In this document: positions 37,431 through 46,507 of the stretch, one piece after another | Layout: each line of letters starts with the position of its first letter | How positions within the stretch are numbered: position 1 is the first letter of the stretch | Source: JAOUEA01 sp963797635 | Lineage (GTDB): Bacteria; Actinomycetota; UBA4738; HRBIN12 | Assembly: GCA_963797635.1 (NCBI GenBank) | Contig: CAWCPZ010000010.1 | Span: forward strand, 372,001 to 436,000 | Direction of reading: 5' to 3' | Length of the DNA stretch: 64,000 bases | Notes under the pieces: generated by a model | The model's input: the letters and a program-made list of their open reading frames with translations, nothing else | The model's database searches: none | What the model was told of the DNA's origin: nothing | Program-made: the position numbers and the translations under genes

Positions 37431-37940
37431 GTGTTCCGTAAGGGCGACACCGTAGTGCATCCGGAGCATGGAGCCGCAGTGATCGAGGAGCTGCGGGAGA
37501 AGGAGTTCCTGGGCGAGAAGCGTACGTACCTCGTGCTGCGCGTCGCCTACGGCGACCTCACCCTGATGATCCCCACCGATTCCACCGAGCAGGTCGGGCT
37601 GCGGTCGGTCGTCAGCAAGGCCGAGGTCAAGAAGGTGCTCAAGGTCCTCACCGAGGACGAGTCCTCCATGGCCGCCAACTGGAGCCGCCGCTTCAAGAAC
37701 AACATGGAGAAGCTCCACTCCGGCGACCCGTATCAGGTGGCCGAGGTGCTGAGGAACCTGTCCATCCGTGACCGCGAGAAGGGCCTTTCGGCCGGCGAGA
37801 AGCGGATGATCACGAAGGCACGCCAGATCCTGATCTCCGAGCTGTCGCACGCGACGGGCAAGTCCGAGGACGACGCCGAGATCATGATCGACGACGTCCT
37901 GGACGGCGCCCACGGCGTCAAGGTCGTCGCGCAGGCCTGA
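37431..37940 (+). CDS. carD: CarD-family transcription regulator
   Basis: 169 residues. The N-terminal RNA-polymerase-interacting domain (MFRKGDTVVHPEHGAAVIEE, then VLRVAYGDLTLMIPTDSTEQ) is of Tudor-like fold; the C-terminal helical DNA-binding part includes WSRRFKNNMEKLHSGD and LSAGEKRMITKARQILISEL. It stabilises open promoter complexes, especially at ribosomal RNA genes. GTG 37431 with GGGAGG eight bases upstream. Confidence 0.95.
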   Translation: MFRKGDTVVHPEHGAAVIEELREKEFLGEKRTYLVLRVAYGDLTLMIPTDSTEQVGLRSVVSKAEVKKVLKVLTEDESSMAANWSRRFKNNMEKLHSGDPYQVAEVLRNLSIRDREKGLSAGEKRMITKARQILISELSHATGKSEDDAEIMIDDVLDGAHGVKVVAQA

Positions 37941-38081
37941 TCGTTCGCCCCTCCTGAGTTCTCCACCAACGCATCCCATCCCTACAGGCGCCCGGTCTGG
38001 GCGCCGATGACCACGGCGTAGGGCTCGTTCGGCCTGCCCGCGGCCGGATCTGCCGTCGGATGCGATGGAAGCGGGGATCGA

Positions 38082-39173
38082 GTGTCCGAGCGCGAACCGG
38101 AGTCGAACCGAAGCGGCGCCGTCCGAGGGCGCGTGGTCGAAGGTGTCCGGCTCATCTTCATCGCCCTGTTCGGCACCGGCGGGTTCCTGGCCGGCGGCAC
38201 CTTCGCCAGCGAGAGCACCAGCCTCGCCTTGCTCTGCATCTTCCTGGGCGCCGCGGTCGGATTCGTGATCGGCGGCGTCGCCGGGCGCCTGACCCTTCGC
38301 GCGGTGAGTGGTCTGGAGCAGGAGCTGCGCCGCAAGCCCGCGCCGCAGCTCGCCGGCGGGGTCGTGGGGTTCATCATCAGCCTGGTCGTCGCGGCGTTGC
38401 TCATGGTGCCGCTGTTGTTCGTTCCCGACGCCGCGGCGTGGCCGGCGATCGTGTTCGTCTACCTCGTGTGTGGGTCGCTGGGCTTCCGTCTGGGTGAAGC
38501 GAAGTACGAGGACATCTTCGGGCTGGTCGGCATGAAGCCGAGAGCGTCGGTGGCGGGCAGGGGCGACCTGCACGTGCTCGACACCAGCGCGTTGATCGAC
38601 GGACGGGTGGCCGATCTGGTGGCCACCGGGTTCGTGAGCGGCACGGTGTTGCTGCACGATGGCGTGCTGCGAGAGCTCCAGGCGGTGAGCGATTCCTCGG
38701 ATCCGAACCGTCGCCAGCGAGGACGGCGAGGCCTCGATGTCCTGGTGGAGCTCCAGAAGGCCCCCACGGTGCAGTTCCAGCTGGTGGAAGAAGCCGGGGT
38801 GCTCGACGTCGATGCCGCATTGGTTCGGCTCGCCCGTGAACGAGGGGCGACGCTGATCACGGTCGATCACAACATGGCGAAGGTGGCCGAAGCCCTCCGC
38901 GTGCCCGTGGCGCAGATCAACGCCTTGGCATCGAAGTTCCGCGTGCCGTATTCGGCGGGGGATGAGATCTCGGTGCGCCTGGTGAAGGAGGGGCGCGAAC
39001 ACGGTCAGGCGGTGGGCTACCTCGAGGACGGCACGATGGTCGTCGTGGAGAAGGCCGTCGAGGAGATCGGGTCCAGCGCCGACATCAAGGTCACGAACGT
39101 GATCCAGACGACCACCGGCCGCATGGTCTTCGGCGTGTTGGCCCCCGACGGCGAGTCCGTGCCGGCCTCCTAG
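38082..39173 (+). CDS. PIN-TRAM membrane protein (YacL-like)
   Basis: 363 residues. Four N-terminal TM helices (about 25-45, 50-70, 92-115, 120-140), a PIN nuclease domain (LDTSALIDGRVADLV with first Asp, then LITVDHNMAK) and a C-terminal TRAM domain (VKEGREHGQAVGYLEDGTMV). The acid residues of the PIN site appear intact. The family is conserved beside carD and ispD in actinobacteria and firmicutes (YacL); an RNase role is presumed. GTG start at 38082; a start further in is not needed for the first helix. Confidence 0.9.
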   Translation: MSEREPESNRSGAVRGRVVEGVRLIFIALFGTGGFLAGGTFASESTSLALLCIFLGAAVGFVIGGVAGRLTLRAVSGLEQELRRKPAPQLAGGVVGFIISLVVAALLMVPLLFVPDAAAWPAIVFVYLVCGSLGFRLGEAKYEDIFGLVGMKPRASVAGRGDLHVLDTSALIDGRVADLVATGFVSGTVLLHDGVLRELQAVSDSSDPNRRQRGRRGLDVLVELQKAPTVQFQLVEEAGVLDVDAALVRLARERGATLITVDHNMAKVAEALRVPVAQINALASKFRVPYSAGDEISVRLVKEGREHGQAVGYLEDGTMVVVEKAVEEIGSSADIKVTNVIQTTTGRMVFGVLAPDGESVPAS

Positions 39174-39235
39174 CTGCCGCCTCTTGATCGGTTGGCCACC
39201 GGCTGGCACCCGGACGTCTCTGGCATGCTTCGGGC

Positions 39236-39934
39236 ATGGAACCCGAGCCCCTCGGCGCCGTCGCGATCGTCCTGGCCGCCGGCGCGGGCAGACGTCTGGG
39301 CGCGGTCGACCAACCGAAAGCGTTCCTGCCCATCGGGGGCAGGCCCATGCTGACGGTGGCCGCCACCGCCGCGGCTGCCTCGGAGTCGGTCCGCTCGTTG
39401 GTCGTGGTCGCGCCCGCAGGCTGGGAGGACTACGCGCAGGGGTGTGTGGAGTTCTGCGGACGGCCGGCGGTGGTGGTGACCGGCGGGGACTCGCGACAAG
39501 CATCGGTGCGTGCCGCGCTCGCCGTGATCGATGATGCTCCGGTCGTCGCGGTGCACGATGCGGCCAGGCCGTTCGCTGCGCCCGATCTGTTCACCGCCGT
39601 GATCGATGCGATCGACGACGCGACGATCGGCGTCATCCCCGTCGTCCCGGTCACGGACACGGTCAAGCGGGTGCTCGACGGGGTGGTCGTCGGCACGGTC
39701 GACCGGGAGGAACTCGCGCTGGCACAGACGCCACAGGCGTTCGCGACCGAGGCCCTCCGCGCCGCTCACGACCGCGCCGTGGAGGCAGGGCTCACGCTGA
39801 CCGACGACGCCGCGGTGCTGGAGTTGGCCGGTCATCAGGTCCGCGCCGTGCCCGGCGACCCGATGAACACGAAGATCACCACCCTCTTCGATCTCGCACA
39901 GGCCGAAGCCCGGATGGGAGGCGGGGATGGCTGA
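39236..39934 (+). CDS. ispD: 2-C-methyl-D-erythritol 4-phosphate cytidylyltransferase
   Basis: 232 residues: VAIVLAAGAGRRLGAVDQPK (CTP site with the conserved Lys), VVVTGGDSRQASVRAAL, VAVHDAARPF and ETPQAF-like ALAQTPQAFATEAL, DDAAVLELAGHQVRAVPGDP. It makes CDP-ME in the MEP isoprenoid route. CATGCT ends six bases before the ATG. ispF follows with an eight-base overlap. Confidence 0.95.
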   Translation: MEPEPLGAVAIVLAAGAGRRLGAVDQPKAFLPIGGRPMLTVAATAAAASESVRSLVVVAPAGWEDYAQGCVEFCGRPAVVVTGGDSRQASVRAALAVIDDAPVVAVHDAARPFAAPDLFTAVIDAIDDATIGVIPVVPVTDTVKRVLDGVVVGTVDREELALAQTPQAFATEALRAAHDRAVEAGLTLTDDAAVLELAGHQVRAVPGDPMNTKITTLFDLAQAEARMGGGDG

Positions 39935-40418
39935 GACGCCTCGCGTGGGGATCGGGTTCGACGTCCATCCGTGGGCGGAAGGAAGACCGTTGATGCTCGG
40001 CGGCATCCGGTTCGAGGGTGTCGACGGCCTCAGGGGGCATTCCGACGGCGACGCGGTGTGTCACGCGCTGGCCGACGCCCTGCTGGGAGCGGCCGCGCTC
40101 GGTGATGTCGGGGAGCACTTCCCCGAATCGGATCCCGCCCTCGAGGGGATCGCCGGGCTCGACCTCCTCGCACGCACGCTCACCCTCGTCGCGGACGCGG
40201 GGTTCGCGGCCGCGTCCTGCGACCTCACGGTGATCGGCGAGCGGCCCTCGATCGCGCCGAGGCGATCCGAGATGCGCTCGGCCCTCGCCGGGGCGCTCGG
40301 TCTTCCGGTCGGCGCGGTCTCGGTCAAGGCCACGCGTCCCGAAGGACTCGGGTTGCAGGGCGACGGCGTCGGCTGCATGGCGATCGCCCTGCTCGAACCG
40401 ATCGCGGGTTCGCGATGA
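39927..40418 (+). CDS. ispF: 2-C-methyl-D-erythritol 2,4-cyclodiphosphate synthase
   Basis: 163 residues with the zinc site GIGFDVHPWAEGRPL (Asp and His) and LRGHSDGDAVCHALADALLG, GDVGEHFPESDP, and ATRPEGLGLQGDGVGCMAIALL. The MEP-ring-closing enzyme, coupled to ispD. Its stop overlaps rlmB by ATGA. Confidence 0.95.
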   Translation: MAETPRVGIGFDVHPWAEGRPLMLGGIRFEGVDGLRGHSDGDAVCHALADALLGAAALGDVGEHFPESDPALEGIAGLDLLARTLTLVADAGFAAASCDLTVIGERPSIAPRRSEMRSALAGALGLPVGAVSVKATRPEGLGLQGDGVGCMAIALLEPIAGSR

Positions 40419-41236
40419 GCCGCGACCGCGACCGAGCCCATCGACGCCGGACGCGACCGCCGGAGCCCGGGTCGGTCGTGGGTGGCCGGCGCGCGGTCAC
40501 GGAGGCGATCCGTGCGGGGCGGGCCACCGAGGTCCTGGTGGTGTCCTCACCGAAGGTGACCCAGGGGATGCGCTCGCTCCTCGAGGCGGCGGAACGCGCC
40601 GGGGTGCGGATCACGGTGACCCCGCGCGCCAGGCTCGACGGCATGGCCGCCGACCATCAGGGCGTGGTGGCCCGGATCGATGCCCCCGACCGGGAGGAGG
40701 GCTCGGGCGTCCTCACCGAGCGAGAGGTCGCGACCTACCCGTTCGCCGAGGACGCCATCGTCGTGGTGCTGGACGGCATCACCGATCCCCAGAACCTGGG
40801 TGCGGCTGCGCGTTCGGCCGAAGCGGCGGGTGCGGCCATGCTGATCACCAGGACCAAGCGTGCCGCCGATGTCACCGCGAGCGCCGTTCGAGCCTCGGCC
40901 GGGGCGCTGCTGCATCTGCCGCATGCCCGCGTCGCGAACATCGCTCGCGCCCTCGACCGGCTGCAGGATGCCGGGTTCTGGGTCGTCGGGCTGGACGGCG
41001 ACGCCGCGGCGTCGATCTACGACGAGCCCGCACCCGAGGGCAAGGTGGCGCTCGTCGTGGGCAGCGAGGGGGAAGGGATGTCGAGGTTGGTGCGTGAGCG
41101 GTGCGACATCCTGGTTCGACTGCCGATGCACGGGCGCGTGGGCTCGTTGAACGCGTCCGCGTCGCTGGCCGCGGTCTTGTACGGCGGCGTCTTGCCCGCG
41201 AGAGAGGCTACGGTTCCGGCCGCCGACGGCCGATGA
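40415..41236 (+). CDS. rlmB: 23S rRNA/tRNA 2'-O-methyltransferase (SpoU/TrmH family, RlmB-like)
   Basis: 273 residues. A basic start (MSRDRDRAHRRRTRPPEPGS), the substrate-binding N-domain VVGGRRAVTEAIRAGRATEV, and the SPOUT knot with NLGAAARSAEAAGAAMLITR, VVGSEGEGMSRLVRERCD and SLNASASLAAVLY. It uses S-adenosylmethionine to methylate 2'-OH of 23S G2251 by family; other TrmH targets cannot be excluded. Coupled to ispF. Confidence 0.93.
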   Translation: MSRDRDRAHRRRTRPPEPGSVVGGRRAVTEAIRAGRATEVLVVSSPKVTQGMRSLLEAAERAGVRITVTPRARLDGMAADHQGVVARIDAPDREEGSGVLTEREVATYPFAEDAIVVVLDGITDPQNLGAAARSAEAAGAAMLITRTKRAADVTASAVRASAGALLHLPHARVANIARALDRLQDAGFWVVGLDGDAAASIYDEPAPEGKVALVVGSEGEGMSRLVRERCDILVRLPMHGRVGSLNASASLAAVLYGGVLPAREATVPAADGR

Positions 41237-41247
41237 CCTGACCGGAG

Positions 41248-41266
41248 GATCCGCACCGCGCGGATC
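41248..41266 (+). terminator. Hairpin behind rlmB
   Basis: A perfect 7-bp stem GATCCGC / GCGGATC with a five-base loop (ACCGC), 12 bases after rlmB and 11 before the next gene. No T tract; may also mask the next ribosome site. Confidence 0.4.
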
Positions 41267-41277
41267 GAGGAACGGTC

Positions 41278-41733
41278 ATGGACGAGTCGCTGCCGCCACC
41301 GCCCCACGCCGGCTACGAAGCGTGGGCCGATCGCGTTCCCCCGGGAACCGATCCGAACGTCGCTCCTCGACGTCCAGGGGTGATCACCGCCGCGGGGGTC
41401 CTGCTCCTGGTGTCCGCCGGCTTCTCGTTGCTGGGCGCGCTGATCCTGCTGAGCTCGGGAGCCAGGCCCACGTTGACCGGGCTGGGGTCGGCTCGGGCCT
41501 TCGCCGCCGTCCTCGTGGTCGTCGGAGGGTTGCACCTGCTGGCCGGCGTCCTCGTCCTGGCCCGGATGAACGGCGGGCGCATCCTCGCGATCGTGCTCGC
41601 CTCGCTCGGGGTGCTGGGCGCGTTGTCCCAGCTCCGTTCGGCGACGGGGTTCGTGTCGCTCGCGATCAACGGATTCGTCGTGTACGCGCTCGCCACGAAC
41701 GGGGATGCGTTCAGGCGACGGACACGGCGATAG
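41278..41733 (+). CDS. Small four-TM membrane protein
   Basis: 151 residues: Pro-rich cytoplasmic start (MDESLPPPPHAGYEAWADRV), then helices VITAAGVLLLVSAGFSLLGA, AFAAVLVVVGGLHLLAGVLV, RILAIVLASLGVLGALSQL and FVSLAINGFVVYALAT, with a short basic end FRRRTRR. No specific family. GAGGAACGG stands before ATG 41278. The tRNA-Thr box TAGACT begins just before its stop. Confidence 0.75.
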   Translation: MDESLPPPPHAGYEAWADRVPPGTDPNVAPRRPGVITAAGVLLLVSAGFSLLGALILLSSGARPTLTGLGSARAFAAVLVVVGGLHLLAGVLVLARMNGGRILAIVLASLGVLGALSQLRSATGFVSLAINGFVVYALATNGDAFRRRTRR

Positions 41734-41748
41734 ACTCGCTCCCGCCCG

Positions 41749-41822
41749 GCCGGCGTGGCGCAGCCCGGTAGCGCAAGCGATTTGTAATCGCTAGGTCGTC
41801 GGTTCGAATCCGACCGCCGGCT
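41749..41822 (+). tRNA. tRNA-Thr (anticodon TGT)
   Basis: 74-base cloverleaf: acceptor GCCGGCG/CGCCGGC, D arm GCGC/GCGC, anticodon stem AGCGA/TCGCT with loop TTTGTAA giving TGT, T arm GTCGG-TTCGAAT-CCGAC, discriminator T, no encoded CCA. It reads ACA (and wobbles to ACG). TAGACT at 41731-41736 is the likely -10 box. Confidence 0.95.
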
Positions 41823-42141
41823 CTGACGTTCGCCCCCCACCATCCGACCTACGCTCGAAGCCTCCTTCGGTCCTATACGGCGCAGGGCACCGATGTGCCG
41901 ATGGAACGGGCATATCCACGAGGGCCTGGCGATGGATCGAGGGGGATGGACATGCCGGCTCAAGCCTGCCGCCGAGGATCGACCGCGGTATCCGCCGCTG
42001 GCCGATCGCGCTCGGCTCCGCCTTTCGTCTCTCGCCCGCGCACGGGCAGCCGTCGACCATCGGCCGTGGCTGCGCTCAAGGAGAGGCCCTCAAACTTTCG
42101 ATAAGGAAACGTCCGTCCCATGGGATGACAGGAGCATCGAT
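41823..42141. other. Gene-free stretch between tRNA-Thr and TadE-like gene
   Basis: 319 bases with no supported gene. TATACG at 41874-41879 could be a -10 box and a small stem GGCAC-CGAT-GTGCC lies at about 41886. This may be a long leader of the pilus-like genes. I cannot match a known riboswitch. Confidence 0.35.
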
Positions 42142-42600
42142 GTGAAGCGATCCGGGCGAACGCGCGGAGCAAGGCGACACGAAGAAGCAGGAGCGGCAGC
42201 GGTCGAATTCGCGATCGTGGCGTCGCTGTTCTTCATGCTGGTCTTCGCCATCATCGATTTCGGTTTCGGGTTCCACACGTGGAACGGCACCGCGCATGCC
42301 GCTCGCGAAGGCGCGCGTCTCGCGGCCGTCGATCCGGATCCCGCGGCGATCGAGGGACGCGTCCGCGAGGCGGCCGGGTTCCTGGACCAGACCAAACTCA
42401 CCGTCACCGTGCAGTGCAGCAGGGGTGGCGGCGGCTTCTCCGCATGCCCCACCTCGGCCTCCTCGTGGGCCGAGGGCGACTACGTGCGGGTCATCGTGGA
42501 CTACCGGTATCCGTACTTCACGCCACTGCCCGGTTTCGTCGGACTCGGGGATGACTTGAACCTGCATTCGCAGTCTGAGGTCCGATTCGAGGGGGCATAG
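42142..42600 (+). CDS. TadE-like pilus assembly/pseudopilin protein
   Basis: 152 residues from GTG 42142 behind AGGAG (42130-42134). After a basic start (MKRSGRTRGARRHEE) comes the TadE signature AGAAAVEFAIVASLFFMLVF with the Glu of type IV pilin-like processing, one helix, and a soluble domain with two Cys (VQCSRGGGGFSACPTS) that may pair. TadE-like proteins act in Flp/Tad pilus assembly. Next gene after two bases is TadG-like. Confidence 0.8.
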   Translation: MKRSGRTRGARRHEEAGAAAVEFAIVASLFFMLVFAIIDFGFGFHTWNGTAHAAREGARLAAVDPDPAAIEGRVREAAGFLDQTKLTVTVQCSRGGGGFSACPTSASSWAEGDYVRVIVDYRYPYFTPLPGFVGLGDDLNLHSQSEVRFEGA

Positions 42601-42602
42601 CC

Positions 42603-43987
42603 GTGAACAGGATCCTGCGCCGGGTGCACGCCCGGGCCAACGACGAGTCCGGCGCCATCATCATCATGGCGATGTTCCTGATGGTGGTGCTGTTCGGTGC
42701 GGTCGCGTTCACGATCGACCTGTCCCGGCTCTTCCACGAACGTCAGGTGCTGCAGAACGCGGTGGACTTCGGCGCGCTCGCCGGTGCGCAGGAGCTGCCG
42801 GCGCAGGGCTCGACCCAAGGCGCGATCGCGTCGGCGAAGGCCTTGCAGGTGACGCTGGACAACGCTCCGTGGATCGATCCGGCCACCATCAACATCACCT
42901 TCAAGTGCGTGGTGGGGGACCGCAACGGCGACGGGGCGCCGGACCTGGCGGACGTGCCGTACATCTGCGGACCGTCGACGGGAACGTGGTCGACCGATTG
43001 GAAGACCAAGCGCGGCCGGTCCCAGCACACGTGCAACCCGTACATCGGGGACAAGTGCAACACGGTCAGCGTGCGCACGAGCGAGACCGTCAACTACATC
43101 TTCGCGCCCGTGATCGGGATCAAGCAGGGGAGCACCGGGTCGGTGAGCGCGGCCTCGTGCCGAGGCGCGTGCGGCGCTCAACCCAATCCGCTCGACGTGG
43201 TGATGGTGATCGACCGAACCGGGTCGATGACGACCGCCGACCTCGCGAACGCGAAGAACGCTGCCCGGTCCGTGCTGGACTTCTACGACTCGTCCGAGCA
43301 CCACGTCGGCGTCGTGGCCCTGCCGTACGGGAGACCCACGGACAAGTGCAACGCGAACGATCCGCAGCTCTACCCGCAGGCCGCGGCGTCGTTCTGGTCA
43401 GATCGCGCCGCTGAGCTCGGACTACGACCGATCGGACGGATCGCTCAACACGTCGAGCCAGATCGTCACGGCCATCAACTGCCTCAAGGTGTCGCCCACG
43501 ATCACCGTGCGCGTGAACGGTGTCGATCAAGACGGACGCCGGCCACACGAACCTCGGCGATCCGCTGGACGCCGCTCGCGAGATGCTGCAAACGCAGGGC
43601 CGCTCGGACGTCCCCGACATCATCATCTTCATGACCGACGGTGAGGCGAACCAGCCCGACAGCCTGCAGCCGTGCAGCTACCTGAACAACAAGGCGAACG
43701 ATCGCGAAGGCCGCCGGTCAGACGATCTACACGATCGCCTACGGGGTCGGGGGCGCCAAGTGCTCGAGCGCGACACCAGCGGGGCCTTCCGCAACGCCTA
43801 CGCCAGCACGAACCTCGCGAAGGCTGCCACCAATTCCATCGACGACGTCCCCGGTGGATGCGGGATCAACGAGAACAAGGACGGGGACAACTACTTCTGC
43901 GAGTCGGGGAGCGGAGACCTGGAGCCGGTGTTCCGGCAGGTGGCCGCCGCGACCCTCGGACACTCGCGGTTGATCGAGGACCTCTGA
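42603..43987 (+). CDS. TadG-like protein with von Willebrand factor A domain, several frame breaks
   Basis: The N-terminus (NDESGAIIIMAMFLMVVLFG, then AFTIDLSRLFHERQVLQNAV) is the Flp/TadG helix and amphipathic stretch. At ~205 residues begins a VWA domain with VMVIDRTGSMTTADLANAKN (MIDAS DxTGS) and, in other frames, DIIIFMTDGEANQPDS (second metal segment) and IYTIAYGVGG. The end (CGINENKDGDNYFCESGSGD, PVFRQVAAATLGHSRLIEDL) is in the last frame. Shifts are needed near 43410, 43515, 43700 and 43755. VWA-TadG proteins are anchored in the envelope and probably bind pilus partners. Confidence 0.75.
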
Positions 43988-44018
43988 CGGAGCGGTCTGG
44001 ACACAGGAGGAGACCCGA

Positions 44019-44742
44019 ATGAGGAGACAGACACTGGTGATCCCGATCGCCCTGCTGTTGGCCGTGATGGCCGCGGCAGGCGTGGTCCTGTACACCATGA
44101 ACGTGAAGGAGGAGGCGACCACCGGCGGACCGACGTCCACCGTGGTCGTCGCATCCGAGGACGTGCCGGCAGGCACCGAGCTCGACCCGCTGATCGAAGA
44201 AGGCAAGCTGGTCGAGCAGGAGATCCCCAAGAACTACATCGTGCCCGGCGCCGTGGGTTCGCTGGAGGAACTCCAGGGCCGCACGGTGAGCCAACCGCTG
44301 GTCGAAGGTGAGCAGATCCTGGCGAACCGGATCGACGAGCTCGGCACGGTCCAAGGTGGGTCGCTGGGGATCCCCGATGGCTTCACCGCCTACACGGTGG
44401 AGCTGCGTCCGGAGCAGACCGTGGCCAACGTCCTGAACCGCGGGGACCGCGTCCGGGTGTTCGCGACCTTCAGCTGAGAAGAGCGGCGCTCGTGCATCGG
44501 TGGCGTTGTTGCCCGACGTCAAGGTCTTGGCCGTCTCCAGCGATGGCGATCCGGAACAGCAGGCGGCGACCAACCAGCTGGTCACGCTGGCGGTCACGCC
44601 CGATGACGCGGCGAAGCTCGCGTTGTTCGGACAGGACACCGGTTCGCTGTGGCTGAACCTGTTGCCGCCGGACGCTCCCAAGGACCAGGTCCCCGAACCG
44701 TTCACGGACGTCGACCTCATCGCCTTGGCCAAGAAGAGCTAG
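44019..44742 (+). CDS. cpaB: CpaB/RcpC-like Flp pilus protein (SAF domain), one frame break
   Basis: ATG 44019 behind GGAGGAG. One N-terminal helix (VIPIALLLAVMAAAGVVLYT), then an SAF domain (VVVASEDVPAGTELDPLIEE and GRTVSQPLVEGEQIL) as in CpaB, and the RcpC-like end beyond a break at about 44470: ATFS is followed by a stop at 44475-44477, while the next frame continues SAEKSGARASVALLPDVKVL to the stop at 44740. Together ~240 residues, the family size. CpaB binds murein and helps secretin placement in Tad systems. No TadA ATPase, prepilin or secretin gene follows. Confidence 0.75.
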
Positions 44743-44754
44743 GCGGGGAAGGCT

Positions 44755-45960
44755 TCAGGCGCTCACCAGGAGCCGGTCCAGACCGCGGATGATGTAGTTC
44801 GGCTTCCACGAGGGCTCCTCGACCAACACCAGGTCGGGGAGCCCTCGGAGCACCGTGGAGAACGACGTCTGGAGCTCGAGCCTGGCCAGCGGGGCTCCCA
44901 GGCAGAAGTGGATCCCCGCGCCGAAGGTCAGGTGCGGGTTCGGTTCGCGCTCGAGATCGAAGGCGTCCGGATCCGTGAAGACGTCGGGGTCGCGGTTCGC
45001 CGATCCGAACAGCAACCCGAACTCCGAGCCTCGCGGGATCGTGATGCCACCGATCTCGACGTCCTCCAGCGCCCAGCGCTCGAACATCTGCAGCGGGGTG
45101 TCCCACCGCATGATCTCCTCGACCGCTGAGGGAACGAGCGCGGGTTCGGCACGGAGCCGAGCGAGCGCGTCGGGGTGACGGAACAGCGACCACCATCCGT
45201 TGCCGGTCACGTTCACGGTGGCTTCGTGGCCGGCGTTGAGCAGCAGGACGCACGTGCCGATCAGTTCGTCCTCGGTGAGGTGATCACCGTCGTCGACCAC
45301 CGAGGTCATCTCGCTGATCAGGTCGCCCGCGGGCGAGGCACGTCGCTCCCTCGAGAGCTCCCGGAGGTAGTCGGAGAACTCGATGCTGGCGCGCACGGCG
45401 ATCGCGGCATCCTCGTCGGTCGGCTGCAGTTCGTACATGCGGCAGATGTCGGCCGACCAGGGTCGCAGGCGATGTCGGTCGGCCGCGGGGATGCCGAGCA
45501 GCTCGGCGATGATGGCGACCGGGAGCGGCTCGGCCACGGCGGCGATCAGGTCGAAGCTCCCGGCCCCTCGCCGTCCCTCGATGAGCCCGTCCATCAGGCC
45601 CTGCACCGGCGCTCGCATCGACTCGACCATGCGCGGCGAGAAGGCCTTGGCCACCAGCCGGCGAACCCGCGTGTGGTCGGGCGGTTCCATGTCCAGGATG
45701 CCGTGCGTGATGAGGTGCCAGAACGGATCGTGCTGCGCCGGCGGGGCCGTGTGCCCCATCTCCTCGTGCGAGGCGACATGGAGGTAGGTGCGACCCAAGC
45801 GGCGATCCCGCAGGAGGGCGTTCACGTCCTCGTACCGGGCCACCAGCCACAGATCGAGGGCCTCGTCGTGGATCACCGGGGAGCGATCGCGGAGCTCGCG
45901 GTAGACGGGATACGGGTCGGCGACGAAGCCGGGATCGGCGGGATGGAAGCCCACGTCCAT
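44755..45960 (-). CDS. Cytochrome P450
   Basis: 401 residues. I-helix LNAGHEATVNVTGNG (the acid-Thr pair is E-A-T), K-helix ExxR in AVEEIMRWDTP, and heme loop FGAGIHFCLGAPLARLEL with the thiolate Cys (~352). Soluble bacterial CYP type, needing ferredoxin and reductase that are not encoded nearby. Substrate unknown. TACCGT ends six bases before ATG 45960, shared in part with the divergent promoter of the nuclease gene. Confidence 0.93.
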   Translation of the reverse strand: MDVGFHPADPGFVADPYPVYRELRDRSPVIHDEALDLWLVARYEDVNALLRDRRLGRTYLHVASHEEMGHTAPPAQHDPFWHLITHGILDMEPPDHTRVRRLVAKAFSPRMVESMRAPVQGLMDGLIEGRRGAGSFDLIAAVAEPLPVAIIAELLGIPAADRHRLRPWSADICRMYELQPTDEDAAIAVRASIEFSDYLRELSRERRASPAGDLISEMTSVVDDGDHLTEDELIGTCVLLLNAGHEATVNVTGNGWWSLFRHPDALARLRAEPALVPSAVEEIMRWDTPLQMFERWALEDVEIGGITIPRGSEFGLLFGSANRDPDVFTDPDAFDLEREPNPHLTFGAGIHFCLGAPLARLELQTSFSTVLRGLPDLVLVEEPSWKPNYIIRGLDRLLVSA

Positions 45961-45982
45961 CCACCTACGGTAGCGTCCGGCC
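45961..45982. promoter_or_regulatory. Interleaved divergent -10 boxes of P450 and nuclease genes
   Basis: The 22 bases between two divergent start codons hold TAGCGT (plus, 45971-45976, six bases before ATG 45983) and TACCGT (minus, complement of 45967-45972, six bases before the P450 ATG). The boxes overlap by two bases, so both RNA polymerases cannot bind at once. Confidence 0.6.
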
Positions 45983-46507
45983 ATGCGTGTGGTCCGATGG
46001 GTCGGCATCGCCGGACTCGTGACGATGACCGCCTGCGGAGCGTTGGGTGGCTCCGGTGAGCGGGTGACGGATCGTCCGGTCCCGGGGGCCGGAGGGCCGC
46101 GCTCGGACGCGACGGTGACCCGGATCGTCGACGGCGACACGATCCACGTCGACCTCGACGGACGGGACACCACGATCCGGATCATCGGGATCGACACGCC
46201 CGAGAAGGACGGGCCCTACACCGACGAGGAGTGCTTCGGGCAGGAGGCCACCCGCTACACCGAGCAGGCGCTCGCCGGTCGCGAGGTCGAGCTGGAGTTC
46301 GACGTCGATCGGACCGATCGGTACGACCGAACCCTGGCCTACGTCTGGGTCGGGAACGAACTCTTCGACGAGCGCATCCTCGAGGACGGCTACGCCGTGC
46401 TCCTCACCGTCCCGCCGAACGTGCGATACGTCGACCGGCTCACGCAGGCACAGCGGGCGGGGCGGGAGGCCGGCGCCGGGCTGTGGGGAGCGTGCCCGGG
46501 CGGCTAG
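45983..46507 (+). CDS. Thermonuclease-like (SNase) lipoprotein
   Basis: 174 residues. An N-terminal lipoprotein signal (VVRWVGIAGLVTMTACGAL; lipobox around Cys 18), a short linker and an SNase fold: VTRIVDGDTIHVDLDG, IRIIGIDTPEKDGPYTDEE (Asp and Glu near the active site), and VDRTDRYDRTLAYVWVG with Arg. The Cys-anchored nuclease would sit outside the membrane and digest DNA or RNA. It ends four bases into the tail of the amidohydrolase gene on the other strand. Confidence 0.9.
   Translation: MRVVRWVGIAGLVTMTACGALGGSGERVTDRPVPGAGGPRSDATVTRIVDGDTIHVDLDGRDTTIRIIGIDTPEKDGPYTDEECFGQEATRYTEQALAGREVELEFDVDRTDRYDRTLAYVWVGNELFDERILEDGYAVLLTVPPNVRYVDRLTQAQRAGREAGAGLWGACPGG

Noticed and set aside
37017..37441. 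Short open frames between radA and carD
   Set aside because: No motif, no start signal; the region holds a promoter instead.
41823..42141. Riboswitch (GEMM-like) before TadE
   Set aside because: AGGGCA-type words are present but the conserved core and pairing of the c-di-GMP riboswitch could not be built.
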